This document shows positions 36,600 through 48,765 of a stretch of 64,000 nucleotides of DNA, one piece after another. The notes beneath the pieces are model-generated. The model searched no databases and was not told the origin of the DNA. It saw only the letters and a program-made list of their open reading frames with translations. The stretch comes from Chrysomallon squamiferum. Its lineage: Eukaryota; Mollusca; Gastropoda; Neomphalida; Peltospiridae. The position numbers were made by a program, and so were the translations under genes. The stretch's first letter is position 1; each line of letters opens with the position of its first letter. Location: positions 10,835,038 to 10,899,037 of the forward strand of contig CM022667.1 of NCBI GenBank assembly GCA_012295275.1, written 5' to 3'.

Positions 36600-37317
36600 T
36601 AAAGAACTGAACATTTAGGTGGAAATTAACACAGAGAACAAAGAGTTGCCATGGAAACCAAACCGATGTATCATTTTTAAAATTTAAGAAACCAAGTTAA
36701 ACAATTTTTTTTTATTATTATTATTTCATTTTGTTTTATATATCCGAGAGAATGAAAATGTAAACATTAATTAAGAATATATTTAGAGTGAAAAGTTTTA
36801 TTAATATATTTTGATCAAATGAAACAAAATATATTTTAATATACAAGTAAATAAACCTAATAATAATAATAAAAAGAAAGAATGAAAGATATTTTCAAAA
36901 AGTATTATTTGTTTTATTAGAAATTAAAAATTACAATTTTAACAGGAAATAAACAAAACAGACTATTTAAAAATACAAGTAACACACACACAATCTACAG
37001 ATACACATAACACATACACAGACACAAAAAAAAAAAAAAAAAAAAAAATATAAAAATATCACATGGAGCTGGGACCTAACTGATTTTAAACAATTAATAA
37101 ACATTAAACTTAAAAAAAAAAAAAAAAAATGCACACGTAAAATCTTTTATTACACAATATTAAAATATTTTAAACCAGTCATTTAAAAATTTAATTAAAA
37201 TGTTCAGCTTCTGATTTATTTGTATCAGTGTGTGGTCTGGCACATTTAGAAAGAAGAAGAAGAAAATTATTTTCCAAAAACCCCCTGACTAAATCACATT
37301 AGCAGAAAAAAAAAAAG

Positions 37318-37363
<46 letters not shown>

Positions 37364-38112
37364 ATTGGTGTAACAATATATTTCCTGCTAAGACCAAAAT
37401 AAACACACAAACAGATAATTGTCTACTTGAGAAAATTAATTTTCAAGTTCTCGTGCAATGAAGTGAACATTAGTTTGAAGAAAACCAATTTTGTCTAAGA
37501 TTGTAGAAATGGACCGAAATGAAATAGAAGTTATTTATTTTATAATATTTTATTTTATTTTATTGTCTGTTTACTATTATTATTATTATTTTTTAATGTG
37601 TTTATTTGTTTATTTATTCATATATTTATGTTCATTTATTTTTATTTTACTTTATTCATTGATTTGTAGTTTTTGAAAAAAAAATAATATCAGTTTTTTA
37701 TTTATTTATTTATTGATTTTTTACAGTTTGTAATATAGGTGCTTTTATTTAAAAATATAATCATACAATGATAAAATAAATATTATTATAAAATGACTGT
37801 TGATAAAACTTATTGTATAATAAAGGGAAGTGTCTAATATAATAATAATAAAAATAATACTCACACCACTTATTCAGCAGAATAATAGCAATCATCCTCC
37901 TCCTCGTTATCATCTTCCTGATCATCTTTCCAAACAATAAATTTTCTAAAATTTAATTAAATTAAATTCAGTAACTTGTTATAATATTTGTTTAGATTTA
38001 TGACATCAATAATTCTTTTAATTCTTTAATCACACATAACATGACAGTGCACGTCTGCCTGGTGGTAAATAAATTATGGATTGTATTCTGAAATAGGATT
38101 TATTTATTTATT

Positions 38113-38167
<55 letters not shown>

Positions 38168-39355
38168 TTATTATTAATTAATTAATTTTTTAGTTTTGTT
38201 TTCTTTTTTTTTTGCTATTATTATAAATAAAAACAATTTTTTTATTGATTATTTTTATTTTTATTATATATAATTTTCAGTGATAGTCAGTTTTATTTTA
38301 TTATTTTATTTATTTTATTTTATTAAATATCCTACATTGTTTTTTTTTTTTTATTTTTTTTTTTTTTTTTTTGTATAATAATTTATTTTATTATTCCATA
38401 AAAATGTATTATTTATTCTTTTTAGATCAAATTTACTCTCTCTAAAATTGCTTTTCTCTATTTTTGATTTAAGTTAATATTACCTGTTTCTGTTTATTGA
38501 TTTATTTATTTTATAAGTATCAAGTTGATAATAAAAAGTTCTATATGAGTCATCAATTTCAAATTTAACCATTTTGTTTTATTCGATAAGTGTTTGAGGC
38601 CATCTGATATCACTGGAATGCAGAAATTTTATATATATACCTTTCAAAAAATACTTTATTTGTTTATTAAAATATACCATATCTCAAAAAAAAAAGAAAA
38701 AAAAAGAGAAAAATATATATATATATATAATAATAACAAAATGCATAATATTATAAAATAAAAAAATAAGAAATAAAAAATTAGGAATGGTTAACAAAGA
38801 TTACTAATAGAGAAAAAAAAAAAAAAAAAAAATCTCACATACATTTTTTTTATTGTTAGTTGCCAAAAGTATACAAATTTATGTCATTGTTTACTCTATC
38901 TTTCTGTCAGAATTAGCAGAAAAAATATATTATTTTTTCTTTCTGTATGTGTAAACATTATTTCTGTATATTATTCATATTAAAAATATAATTACTTACT
39001 CAAACATACATTCACATATAAACATGTATATACATATACACATATGTATGCACATATTCACAAACATACACACAGATCCACAGACACAAACACAAACAAA
39101 CACAAAAACACACACATATACTGTTTGTATTATATGACTGAACAAAAATACAAAAATGGATTTAACCTAATCCTATAATCACCAAAAAATTCCTCAATCT
39201 TTCATCTGTCCATCTAAATGACATCCTGCATTCAAATATCACCCCCCTCATCTTATTCAAACTCCCCACCCTCACTTGACTAATTTTCAAAAGTATACCC
39301 CCCTCCCAAACCTCGAACTCATAATCCACGTTTTACAAAAGTTACATTCACATAT
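36600..39355. other. AT-rich low-complexity intron
   Basis: It includes poly-A at 37027-37047 and 37112-37128, an exceptional 40-base poly-A at 37322-37361, (ATT)n at 38120-38163, poly-T at 38340-38372 and (TA)n at 38715-38728. Nothing gene-like. Confidence 0.65.
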
Positions 39356-39359
39356 CGTA

Positions 39360-39745
39360 CAAGAAAATGTTTGCACTGTGTATTAAAACATTTCTCTCGC
39401 ATAAGTAACATTTATTCTTTTCCAAATATGGGAATGAAGGGCAACCTGGGAAAATGATGGACTCTTGTGTGTTTGAGCATCAAACAGCAGCGTTGTGTTG
39501 ACGTTGTGATTCGTAAAGGACATGACAAACATCGTCAAATTTGTTTGAAGACGAAGAAAAAAGTTAATCCTGCGTTCTTGACAGCTGATTGACTTTTGGT
39601 CATTTTTAAGTTTAGCTCGCTTGGATGTTGGACGTTCTTTGTTTGCCAGAGTGGTCAGAGTTTTAAGTTGAGATGATCTGGGGAATGGAAAGTGAGGTCT
39701 GGTAGATAAATATAAGTCACAGATGGATTTAGATGAAGTCATGTA
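39360..39745. promoter_or_regulatory. balanced island with a 121-codon minus-strand open frame
   Basis: This is unique, non-repetitive sequence. The minus strand stays open for 121 codons from ATG at 39748 to 39383, long for this base composition and not repeat-derived. The translation (starts MYMTSSKSICDLYLS) shows no domain, signal peptide or membrane segment that I recognise. A conserved regulatory element whose frame is open by chance is as likely as a nested antisense gene. Confidence 0.3.
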
Positions 39746-39748
39746 CAA

Positions 39749-39914
39749 AAAAAAAAAAAAAAAAAAAAAAAGTGAAAAAAAAAGAAGAAGAAAAGAATGT
39801 TTCTTTGTTTGGTTATTATGTTCCGTTGTTATTTTTAAATTCTGTTGGTTGTGCTTTTGACAGTGTGTTACTGTTTATTATTGAATTCATCATCATCATC
39901 ATATCATCATTAAC

Positions 39915-39947
<33 letters not shown>

Positions 39948-40380
39948 CATCATCATATTAATTTCTTATTTTGGTGTTAAAATAAAAAAACAACATTAGG
40001 GTATGTAAATGATTAAGAAGTTAAAACACATAAATGAGAGAGAGAGAGAGAGAGAGAGTAATTAAAACATTTACAGAAAGAAAAAAAAAGAAAAAATGAT
40101 TTAGTAACATTTACATCCTGTATTAATACACTCCCTTTTATGAATTAGCTGATATTAGACTTGAACATTGTGTATCATGTTTCTTTTTTAAAAACTAAAT
40201 CACACACCCACATTCTTGTACTCTTCAGCTTATTAATTCACTGTCACACAGTATATTGTTTTCTAAATATACATACACATATTCTCCAAATTAGTTCTCA
40301 TGAATACACACAAAATTTATGAAACTAACACTTAAAATAAAAAATTAAAAATAATAATAATAATAATAGTAGTAGTAGTA

Positions 40381-40451
<71 letters not shown>

Positions 40452-41120
40452 TAATAAAATGGTCTTTAAATTAATTAACTATGATAAAAGAAATAGATTT
40501 TAACACAGAGTGGATAATTTTTTTTTAATCCTTCAGCCACAAAAAACAACAACAAAAACAGCTGGTAAGTCCATATTAACCAGTGTCCATTATAAACAAA
40601 ATGTAAACAAATCCTTACTAAATGGTGTCCATTATTTTGAGGTCATATTAACTGTGTTTCATTATATTCAGTTTGCATTACTCAGTTATTGACAAGGTTT
40701 ATTTTTATTTCTAAGTTTTTTTTAAATCTTAAATTTTTTATATATATATATACACATATAATGATATTTATAGCAGATTTCCTTTTTCAAAATAAATATC
40801 TTGTGTGTCGTCATTATTTATCTGTCTGTCTGTCTGTTTATTCAAAAGCGTAACTTATGTATAAACGAGTGATTCACACTGGAGAAATTTACAAATATAT
40901 TGTTTCCAAGGGATGGGCAAAATGTCGTACATCTTTGCGACTTGAAATGACACCATCAGCATTTGAAATGTAGCATTTTTGCCTAAATGTCATTACTGCT
41001 ATTTATATTTGTTTAAGGTGGTTCTCCGAATATACAGAGATGAAATGATATCACGACAGTATACCATGTTTGTACATAATATAAACATGGGATTGGTGTA
41101 AACTGTGTGTAATATGTATG
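39749..41120. other. low-complexity intron
   Basis: It contains poly-A at 39747-39770, CAT/ATT triplets at 39888-39957, (GA)n at 40037-40058, and (AAT)n with a short GTA insert at 40349-40450. No gene. Confidence 0.65.
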
Positions 41121-41345
41121 AGATATGTTATACCTCGATGTACAGTTCAGTATGAATGTACAGTATGTTATACCTCGATGTACAGTTCAGTATGAATGTA
41201 CAGTATGTTATACCTCGATGTACAGTTCAGTATGAATGTACAGTATGTTATACCTCGATGTACAGTTCATTATGAATGTACAGTATGTTATACCTCGATG
41301 TACAGTTCAGTATAAATATATAAGATAGGTTATATCTTGAAGTAT
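41121..41345. repeat. 40-bp minisatellite
   Basis: Five nearly identical 40-bp units start at 41121, 41161, 41201, 41241 and 41281 (unit TATGTTATACCTCGATGTAC then AGTTCAGTATGAATGTACAG). A diverged sixth copy is recognisable at 41321-41360. The high identity suggests recent expansion. Confidence 0.95.
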
Positions 41346-41567
41346 GTATAGTAAGAATGTTAGATATATATTTCAGTTACCTGGTTATGGTGGTGACCTA
41401 TTTCAAGAAAAAATTTGAATATGTTTATTTTCTTTTTAAAACTTTTGTACTGTCCATTTCTCTCTCTTTCTCTTTACTCATTTATAATAACTTTACGGTT
41501 TTAATGAAGTGATATATTTAACTTTTGAAAATAGATACATGCAGAGACACATATGTATACACTTATA

Positions 41568-41570
<3 letters not shown>

Positions 41571-41608
<38 letters not shown>

Positions 41609-41632
41609 TCAGACAGACAGACAGACAGACAA
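41571..41632. repeat. (CA)n followed by (GACA)n
   Basis: A compound microsatellite. Confidence 0.9.
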
Positions 41633-41639
41633 ATGTAAA

Positions 41640-42018
41640 AATCCTCACAAACACTTCTTAATAAACTACTAGACATGCAAATCTCAAAGTTTTAGGATGA
41701 AAGATGACAAGCGTAAAAAGTCAAAGCAATGATTGTTGTTGGGTTTTTTTCTCTTTCTTTCTTTCTCCCTTTTTATGTTCCAACATCAAAAGCCTCTGTG
41801 CAAACATGTTTTACCAGCAAAACTCTTTATGATAAAATATCATTTTTACAACAAGAGATACAACCTTCGCATACTGGTCATTTAGATAACTCGAGCAAAA
41901 AGCAGGTTTTCATTCCTGCCTCAACATTTTCTTCTTTCATTTTTCATTTTCTTTTTCGCTTTGTAGTATTCTTTTTTTTTTTTTTTTTTTTTAAAAATAA
42001 AATAAAATGTTTATGTTG

Positions 42019-42060
<42 letters not shown>

Positions 42061-42496
42061 GTTCCATTCTTAAATCTATCTGGTTGATGAATTGACAGAG
42101 GTAAAGAACTGGGAGTTGATTGAAAAGTTTTACTATGGACCACATCAAACAGAGGGGCTGTTCTCGTACCGTTTTCGAAATGAAAAATGTCTGTGCATTA
42201 ATAACAGGTGTATGTCAGTTTGTGTCACTGACGGAATTATTTTCAGATCTCACCGTTGTTAGGGTGAGGGTGTGTTGACCTCTCTGTCTGAGGTCATGTG
42301 TAGGTATGTACACACAGATACACAAACAGATGTAATATATTAGCGTGCTTTTGCATACACACACAGAGAGACAAACACACACACACACAAGAAAAACATG
42401 CATATATGAAAAACAAAAGAAGTGAATTAATGTGTTAAAGATACAAATATACATAAAAAATATATAAATTTGTACATACATACATACACACAAACA

Positions 42497-42577
<81 letters not shown>

Positions 42578-42612
42578 TATATATATGCATAGACACATCT
42601 GACATACTCACA

Positions 42613-42650
<38 letters not shown>

Positions 42651-42870
42651 GACAGAAACACACACTTATACACATAAATACAGATCAACATATCATTTAA
42701 AACAATAAATAATATTCAAACACATCCTCACATAAACTCACAATAATTTATCAGGAACAATTTTTTTTTTTTTTTTGTTGTTGTTATCAGACAGCAGTAT
42801 TTCTCAGAAAAAATTGACTCTTCGCTATATAAGAAGTACGCACAGTTTTAAAAAGTTATAAATTTATATC
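41640..42870. other. low-complexity intron
   Basis: It contains poly-T at 41970-41991 and 42020-42055, (ATAC)n at 42475-42570 and (CA)n at 42617-42645. A balanced patch at 42090-42310 carries TGACCT (42276-42281) and AGGTCA (42291-42296) in everted orientation. No gene. Confidence 0.6.
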
Positions 42871-43160
42871 TTTAACCCGCTGGCCAGGAAGAAAGATACA
42901 TTATCATTATCTATCGCCTCCTCGGCGAATGATAAATTAATTTCTGTTTATTATCAAAAGCCTCCAATCACCGAGGATTTTCACACCACAATCTCCCTTT
43001 TCACGGGATTCATTTCATCGCTCAATGGCAGTCAATAATCATACACAATGTCTGATGTATGAGCAGTCGAATTCCATTGTATCCGGGATACGAGGGGTCA
43101 GTTTTGAAATCGACAACATTTATGATGTACGTTTCGCTTGCAACCGTTTCCGCTCTCGTT
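42871..43160. promoter_or_regulatory. balanced unique island
   Basis: About 290 bp without simple repeats. It contains GATA-type words (TTATCATTATCTATC) and an inverted repeat GTATCC-G-GGATAC at 43079-43091. Open frames in several registers on both strands simply reflect low stop density. It is proposed as a regulatory island by composition only. Confidence 0.3.
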
Positions 43161-43315
43161 CTATCCATCATCTCATCGGTACGGGGAGGTGGGGGGGGTC
43201 GGTCATACATCACCCCCCCACCACCCCTCCATCCTCCTCCAAAATCAAACCGACTTTTCTCTTCTCATTTCTAAGTCAATGGTTAACACAAAAGAAGAAA
43301 AACCCTCAGTGAAAA

Positions 43316-43335
43316 AGGTCAGAGGTCAGAGGTCA
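43316..43335 (+). promoter_or_regulatory. triple DR1 nuclear receptor site
   Basis: Three perfect AGGTCA half-sites are each separated by a single G (43316-43321, 43323-43328, 43330-43335), giving two overlapping DR1 elements of the HNF4/COUP-TF/RXR type. A further AGGTCA lies at 43510-43515, preceded by GGGTCG and one G. Confidence 0.5.
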
Positions 43336-43439
43336 TTTAATAGAGATTTTTTTTCTGACACACATATTATAAAATCACACACACACACACACACACTTAC
43401 GAAGATAAGTTGTAAATCTTTTTTTTTTTTTTTTTCAAA

Positions 43440-43720
43440 AATTTGTACCCACTTGACGTCGAAAAATATTATAATTGATGGCGGAATCTAAATGGAAATT
43501 TGGGGTCGGAGGTCAAAGGAAAATAATTGCCCAGTGGGTCAGGGGGGTGGATAAATCAACGGCGACCTTTATTCACGATCACGGGTCGGCAACTTGAGGA
43601 CGAGCTGGGTTTTCGAGTTGTTTGTTTCAGGTGCTCTGTGAAACGCAATCCGTCTTGTTCATAATTGGGGTTCATGGTTGAATAAGGAAAAATATACATG
43701 TCTTATTTTACATTTATTTT
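43440..43720. promoter_or_regulatory. balanced unique island beside the DR1 cluster
   Basis: This unique sequence includes TGACGTC (CRE-like) near 43454, AGGTCAAAGG at 43510-43519 and GGGTC words. It may form one element with 43316-43335. Confidence 0.3.
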
Positions 43721-43779
43721 TTATTTATTGCTGTCGGTTATTCATGATTTACAGTTCCTAATGCTTGCAAGCAGGATGG

Positions 43780-43970
43780 GTGTCAGGTGTGTGTGTGTGT
43801 GGGGGGGTGTGAGACAATGAATGTGGGGTGAGACGCTTGTTTAGTTTGTTACGATTAATAAGCAGAAAAAGTAAGGATGGACGGCCTCTCTTGTCTTTGT
43901 TGTGTGTGCATATGTGTATGTGTGTTTGTATGTGTGTCTGTATCCATCTATATCCATCTATATCTATATA

Positions 43971-44015
<45 letters not shown>

Positions 44016-44180
44016 GGGTGCATGTGAGTGTATATATATAAATAGACAAACAGATACACATACAGAGAAAGACACACACACATATATATATATAGACAGA
44101 TACACATACACACACATACAGAGAAAGACACACACACATATATATATAGACAGATAGATAGATAGATGTATGTATACATA
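43780..44180. repeat. TG / TA / CA / GATA compound repeat region
   Basis: It contains (TG)n at 43788-43800, (TA)n at 43975-44004, and a duplicated block with ACACATACAGAGAAAGACAC words near 44055 and 44112. The open frames are artefacts. Confidence 0.85.
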
Positions 44181-44420
44181 CACACTCTTATAACATACAT
44201 ACACAAACACACACAGATTCACAAGTATACAGATATAAATATTAACCATGTCAAAAAAAAAAAAAAGTAGAAGAAAGAAAAAATAGCCCAGTTTCTTAAA
44301 CTAAAGATATTTTTACCCATCGTTATCTTCTTCATCATCACCTGAACTCATATCAAAACAAAATATACATTTCTTCACAAATACCAATTAATGTCATTTT
44401 CAACATTTTCTTCTTCTTCT

Positions 44421-44453
<33 letters not shown>

Positions 44454-44590
44454 CATAAAAGAAAATAATAAAAACAAAAATAGGTCCAAAAAAAATAAGC
44501 AAAGGAATAACACAGTTAAAAAAAAAAAAAAAGTATGGTTTGAAACCCCAGTGTTAAAAAAACAACGAATGAATCTTAACGAGTGTGGCA
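44181..44590. other. low-complexity intron
   Basis: Poly-T at 44427-44453 and poly-A at 44518-44532. No gene. Confidence 0.6.
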
Positions 44591-44850
44591 TTTTCTGCTG
44601 AAAATATGATTGTTTCAGTTTTCCCTGGCAATATGGGAGGTATCAGGACATAGTCAGAGACATCAGTTAGAGCGGGGAGAATTTTTCAGCTGTCAGTTTG
44701 ATCTGCGTAGTTTCATGTTAGGCATCACACCTGCAGAAACCTACACACTCGCTTACACAGCTCCTCAAGGTGGCGCTGTTTTTCTTCTCTCGTTTTCATT
44801 TCCCATCTTGTTTTCTCATCGTGCTGATTCGATCTGTCTCTTAACTTCCA
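44590..44850. promoter_or_regulatory. balanced island with a CTCF-like core
   Basis: CCTCAAGGTGGCGCT at 44763-44777 matches 13 of 15 positions of the bilaterian CTCF core (CCASYAGRKGGCRSY). The flanks are unique. The 140-codon frame from 44610 runs out into CT-rich repeat and is not accepted as a gene. Confidence 0.4.
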
Positions 44851-45139
44851 TTTATCTGTTCCGGTTACACACACGCTCTCTTTCTGTGTCATTTTGTTTC
44901 AGCGGTTTCTCTTTTAAACCTTTCTCTCCATCAGTCTTTGTTTCTCTGTCTCTTCCTTATTCTTTTTGTCTCTCACTCTCTGTCTGTTTTTTGTCTTTCT
45001 CTAATATTCTCTGTTTTATTTTCTGTCTATAACTTTCTAAATCTTTAATTTTTATTTTTTTTTCTCAAGTATTGTTCCTTAATATCTTTCTTAAATATTC
45101 ACCTCCTTTCTTTTCTCATATTGCTACCTCACCCATCTT

Positions 45140-45303
45140 ATGTTATACCTCCATTTCTCTCTCTCTTTCTTCCTTTCCCTTTTCTATCTCCCCCTCACTC
45201 CCTTACTTTCTCTCCATCCTGTCTTTCTTCATTTCTTTCTTACTCTCTCTAACACATTTTCTCTCTCTCACTCCCCTCCCTCCATCCCCTTCTTCTCCCC
45301 CTT

Positions 45304-45378
<75 letters not shown>

Positions 45379-45380
45379 AC

Positions 45381-45416
<36 letters not shown>
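45140..45416. repeat. CT-rich tract, (CT)n and (TA)n
   Basis: Imperfect CT/CCT-rich sequence leads into perfect (CT)n at 45309-45373 and (TA)n at 45389-45416. Confidence 0.92.
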
Positions 45417-45418
<2 letters not shown>

Positions 45419-45419
45419 A

Positions 45420-46430
45420 CTCATTCCTAGTTCTCCCAATGACATTCTTTCAATTTCTCCTGTCTGTTTTCCCATTTCTCATTTCGTGTTGTTTCGGGGA
45501 TATCTGATGCTTCATTCAAAGATAGGCAAATCTGCCATCTATTTCCCCGATTACAGAAAGAAAATAAATAGCTCGGCAGAGGGCTAAGAAATGAGTGTAG
45601 CGGAAATAATTTGAAGAGCTGTTTGTTACAGAGGTTTTTCGTGTGCTGCATTCAAAGTGGGCGAGATGGGAAAACAGAGAGGGAGGGACACCACTGGGTG
45701 GTGGAAAAGTAGAAGGTGTGTGTGTGTGTGAGCATGTCTGGGGAGGGGTTTGAGGGCAGAGGGTGTATGTATATCTTTATTAATCAGTGACCAAGTGTTA
45801 AATCTATCTATCTATATATATATATATATAATCTGTCTCTCTCTCTCTCTCTCTCTATGTATCTACCTATTTATCTAATGCATATATGTGTATACTTGTC
45901 TATCTTCTCTCAGTCTGTCTAATCTAATATCTATCTATCCATCTATATCTTATGTCTGTCTGTCTGTCTGTCTGTCTATCTAATCTACTAAATATCTATC
46001 TATTAATGCACCTGACCATGCATTTATCCATCTATCTAACTGATCTGTAAATGATTCAGAAGAGAAACAACAGGTCAGAAAAAACAACATTAATTAGCAG
46101 CAAGTAAGCTTTTATATTGCCTCCTCATAAACAGAATTACATGTACACTCTTGTTAGTAGCACAAATAGTAGTAGTTGTAGTAGTGGTAGTAATAATAAC
46201 AACAACAGTACATAATAATAAAAAAAAATTGTAATAGCAACAATAGCCATAGCAGCAGCAGCAACAACAAAACCACCATAATAATAAGAAAACCAAAATG
46301 AGTTCTCTAACCACTGAACCACTGCAGATGTTATCTGCCTCTGTGCATTGTTTGTGTGTGTGTCTTGTGCAGAAGGTCATCTTTGCATCAAATTCTTAAA
46401 CATTCACAGACCTTCAAGATGAGAAACAAG
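45420..46430. other. intron with tetranucleotide repeats
   Basis: A balanced stretch at 45440-45760 is followed by CTAT/(TA)n/(CT)n at 45802-45856, (TGTC)n at 45954-45976, and TAG/AAC triplets at 46160-46280. No gene is recognised. Confidence 0.55.
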
Positions 46431-46436
46431 CAGTTA

Positions 46437-46570
46437 TGATAAATATAACTGACATTTGATTTGGTATCAATTCATGCCGCTCTCTGATATTTGATTTAAT
46501 ATCACTCGGAATATGGCGGCATACATGCGGCATCATGTATTGCCCCAGCATCAGTTTGATTGTTTTGAGA
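46437..46570. promoter_or_regulatory. short balanced island with repeated GCGGCAT
   Basis: GCGGCAT occurs at 46516-46522 and 46527-46533, 11 bp apart. TGATATT/AATATCA form an inverted repeat at 46485-46504. Candidate element only. Confidence 0.25.
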
Positions 46571-46574
46571 AATT

Positions 46575-47450
46575 ATTATTATTATTTTATTATTTTTTAA
46601 ATTATTTTTGTTTTATTGAATTTTGTCAGTGTCGTTTATGTTATTTTGGAGATGAATTATTTTGGAGATGAATTGGTTTGTTGTTTTCATTTCTTGGAAG
46701 GAAAAGAAAGAAAATGATAAAAATAAAGAAAACAAATATACACACACAAAAATATATATTAATATTTTTACAGTATTTCTTTCATTCCTCCATTCATTCG
46801 TCCTTCTTTCCATCAATCCATCCATTTCATTCGTCATTTCTTTCCTCCTCCCATCCTTCCTTAATCATCTTCTTTCCTCCTTCCATCTCTCTCATTCCTC
46901 CTGTTCTTTTTCTTCACCTTTCATAAAATTCTGATTTACTGAAAACACATGACACAGACACAAATCACACACACACACACACACACAAACACAAATCACA
47001 CATACACACACATTAATTCTGTTTAAAAATAAAATTTAAAAAAACATTCATATATATTTTCATGACTCAATTGGTAATAATTTTCCTGCCAGGCAAGGCC
47101 TTGTGTGTGTATGTGTATGTGGGAGTTTTTTTCTTCTCAAAAACAAACCCACATGTCGGACATATTAAACATAATATAATGTATTAATCACCTCCTGTTA
47201 TTCTAGCTAAAAAAGATATGAAAATGTGATTTCATATTTTTACTGCTCTCCATAATCATAAACAGTGGGAGTGTTGAACAAACACTGGTGTGAGACCCAC
47301 AGATGTGGAACACATGGAAGTGTTTGCTGTTAAAAATATCATATACAAAGTTAGCTGAGTTTCTCACAGGCCTGTTTATTCATAATCCCTGAAAAAACAG
47401 TGATTATTGGAAACATGCTCTGTGTATGTATAAGTTTCGATGGTTTTAAA
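46575..47450. other. intron
   Basis: CATT/CATC-type tetranucleotides at 46780-46920, (CA)n at 46967-46986. The rest is non-descript AT-rich sequence. Confidence 0.55.
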
Positions 47451-47589
47451 AAGAATTACCCCGTTAGGCATGTTTGTTTGTACACATAGGTGCAGATGTG
47501 TGTGCGTGAGTATATAGACTTACTGCATGCAATATTATAAATGTACACAAAGGTGCACTCTGCCAGATGTGCATGTGCATAGGTAGACA

Positions 47590-47617
47590 CACATACAAAC
47601 ATACTCAAATACATACA

Positions 47618-47659
<42 letters not shown>

Positions 47660-47995
47660 AATACACATACATACATACATAAACCCATCCATACATACAT
47701 ACATCAATCCCATCTATACATACATACATACATACATAAACTCATCCATACATACATACATACTAACATACATATGTACATATACATACATACATGCACA
47801 TACATATACATACATATACACACACATACAAATACATACATTCATACACACACATTCATATATACATTCACACACACATATATACATACATACATACATA
47901 CAAATATACATACATACATACATACATACTAACATACATACATGAACATACATATACATACATGCATATACATATATATATACATTCATTCACAT
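47590..47995. repeat. (CA)n and (ATAC)n tract
   Basis: About 400 bp of CA and ATAC units with a near-duplicate block around CATCCATACATACATACAT. Open frames on both strands are artefacts. Confidence 0.92.
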
Positions 47996-48169
47996 ATTCA
48001 TAAATCATTCAGCTATCCATCCATCCATAGACATACATGCATTCAACCAAACAACAAACATACAAATATATGTGTGCCATTTTATTATGTATTTTCTATT
48101 TACATAATCAAATGATAAATATGTATATGTATACACACACACACACTTACACAACATCCTTACGCAGAT

Positions 48170-48715
48170 GTGTACCTGTGTAATTAGATATAGATTCTGA
48201 CAAAACCAGATGCATTCCCCTTCTGTTTCAAATCTCTAACAGGAATGTGTCTGGGAAATCGGCTACATCGCAAGATACATAATGTCTATGTTCACAAATC
48301 TCTCGATGCATTTTTTTTTTTTTTTTTTTGATGCCCGCTTGAAATACGAGTGACATTTAGCCTCCTGTTATCATTACCCTTGCACACCATCGGCAGCAGC
48401 ACAGTCGACAACAGCTGTGTGGTTGGAGAGGTTGTCTCTCGTTTGACGGAGAAATGTTTTCAGAGGTGTTGCTACGACGTTGAAAAATTCTCGAAAATTT
48501 CGGCCATCTTAATATCAAACATGTTTGATTCATGTGTCAAAGTCTTCTGTGAGTGGGCAGGGGAAGAAAAGAATTAGCTGGGAAATAAGAGCCACATGAA
48601 GTTTGGTGCTCGTGTTCAAATGTTGGGAGTGAATGACAGCGAGGATGATGTTGTAGTCATTTCTGGTGAAACATCAGCATTGCGATATACTTTTGTGATC
48701 TTTATAACTTTGTAT
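48170..48715. promoter_or_regulatory. balanced unique island
   Basis: About 540 bp of mostly non-repetitive sequence broken by one poly-T (48309-48329). A 75-codon cysteine-containing frame at 48350-48577 begins with GTG and has no recognisable domain. It is a conserved-element candidate by composition. Confidence 0.3.
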
Positions 48716-48722
48716 TTCTGAC

Positions 48723-48733
48723 CACACACACAG

Positions 48734-48765
<32 letters not shown>

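Noticed and set aside
44610-45032. 140-codon frame starting MFQFSLAIWEV
   Set aside because: The first half is over a unique island, but the second half is CT-rich low-complexity sequence. No splice signals, domain or family match was recognised.
45072-45587. 171-codon Ser/Leu/Pro frame
   Set aside because: It is a translation of (CT)n and (TA)n.
47567-48003. Poly-Tyr/Thr/His and poly-Val/Cys/Met frames
   Set aside because: They come from CA and ATAC repeats on both strands.
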